Source of the DNA: CAXXOK01 sp963664595
Lineage (GTDB): Bacteria; Bacillota; Clostridia; Christensenellales; Aristaeellaceae
Assembly (NCBI GenBank): GCA_963664595.2
Contig: CAXXOK010000011.1
Span: 248,001-312,000 of the forward strand
Reading direction: 5' to 3'
DNA: 64,000 bases
The notes under the pieces are model-generated. The model was given only the letters and a program-made list of their open reading frames with translations, searched no databases and was not told the origin of the DNA. The translations under genes were made by a program, and so were the position numbers. This document shows positions 63,986 through 64,000 of this stretch, piece after piece; within the stretch, counting starts at the first letter, position 1; every line of letters begins with the position of its first letter.

Positions 63986-64000
63986 ATGGAGCGGCAGCAA
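63986..64000 (+). CDS. Start of a gene cut by the right edge
   Basis: ATG followed by four codons (MERQQ), with an AGGCGG site 5 bp upstream and a promoter at 63896. Too short to identify. Confidence 0.5.

Noticed and set aside
62927..64000. 357-codon minus-strand open frame at the right edge
   Set aside because: Shadow of the alanine-rich secreted protein; reads through its terminator and promoter region.

Overview
The window reads as a chromosomal segment of a fairly GC-rich, low-salt-bridge-free Gram-positive anaerobe of the Bacillota (Clostridia). The reasons are the strong AGGAGG-type ribosome binding sites, sigma-A promoters with 17-18 bp spacers, frequent TTG and GTG starts, a tilS-hprT pair, an ArgJ-type arginine operon, ECF sigma/anti-sigma pairs and a DUF1461 protein. 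An uncultured gut-type lineage related to Christensenellales or Oscillospirales is my inference; nothing here fixes the genus.

Layout. 1-1.5 kb: start of the S10 ribosomal operon (S10, L3, L4, running off the left edge) behind a perfect-spacing promoter and a 270-nt structured leader. 1.7-4.4 kb: an MFS transporter and an autoregulated XRE regulator/membrane protein pair. 4.4-5.8 kb: tRNA-Gly and tuf. 6-11.3 kb: a LacI regulator divergent from a CUT1 sugar importer (binding protein and two permeases, no ATPase). 11.8-13.1 kb: enolase with a single-base frameshift. 13.3-14.7 kb: an IS481 element sitting inside a repeat. 14.8-26.4 kb: ABC exporter, flippase/glycosyltransferase pair, hydrolases, ECF sigma with a frameshifted DUF4349 protein, SIMPL protein, tilS-hprT. 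27-33.3 kb: arginine operon argGCJBDF under a candidate ArgR box. 33.5-35.4 kb: second ECF sigma/anti-sigma pair. 35.7-41.2 kb: an insertion-sequence island (decayed IS1182, two IS256 copies, one frameshifted IS256 of another type). 41.4-42.9 kb: an AT-rich two-gene cassette with a TIR-like defence effector, frameshifted. 43-64 kb: housekeeping and envelope genes, including a sortase-fold protein that lacks its catalytic residues, a short alanyl-tRNA synthetase, an acyltransferase fused to a membrane domain, tsaD, prfB, secA and a PdaC-like deacetylase.

The most unusual structure is a 177-178 bp non-coding repeat present five times at four loci (11379, 11596, 13258, 26551, 61712). It has TGTCAAA/TTTGACA ends, a chain of internal hairpins whose stems are kept by paired changes, and always lies at a transcription terminator. 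At three of the four loci the local terminator hairpin is present on both sides of the repeat, although the hairpin sequence differs between loci. This looks like a terminator-targeting, structured mobile element that duplicates its target. One copy was later split by the IS481 element, whose 5-bp target duplication allows the original repeat to be restored exactly.

Regulation visible in sequence: sigma-A promoters for the S10 operon, tRNA-Gly/tuf, the LacI gene, the sugar operon, the GT4/flippase operon, the Mbeg1-like gene, alaS, the arginine operon, secA and (apparently leaderless) tilS; operator-like inverted repeats at the XRE, LacI, arginine and secreted-protein promoters; and several intrinsic terminators, one of them between the sugar-binding protein and its permeases.
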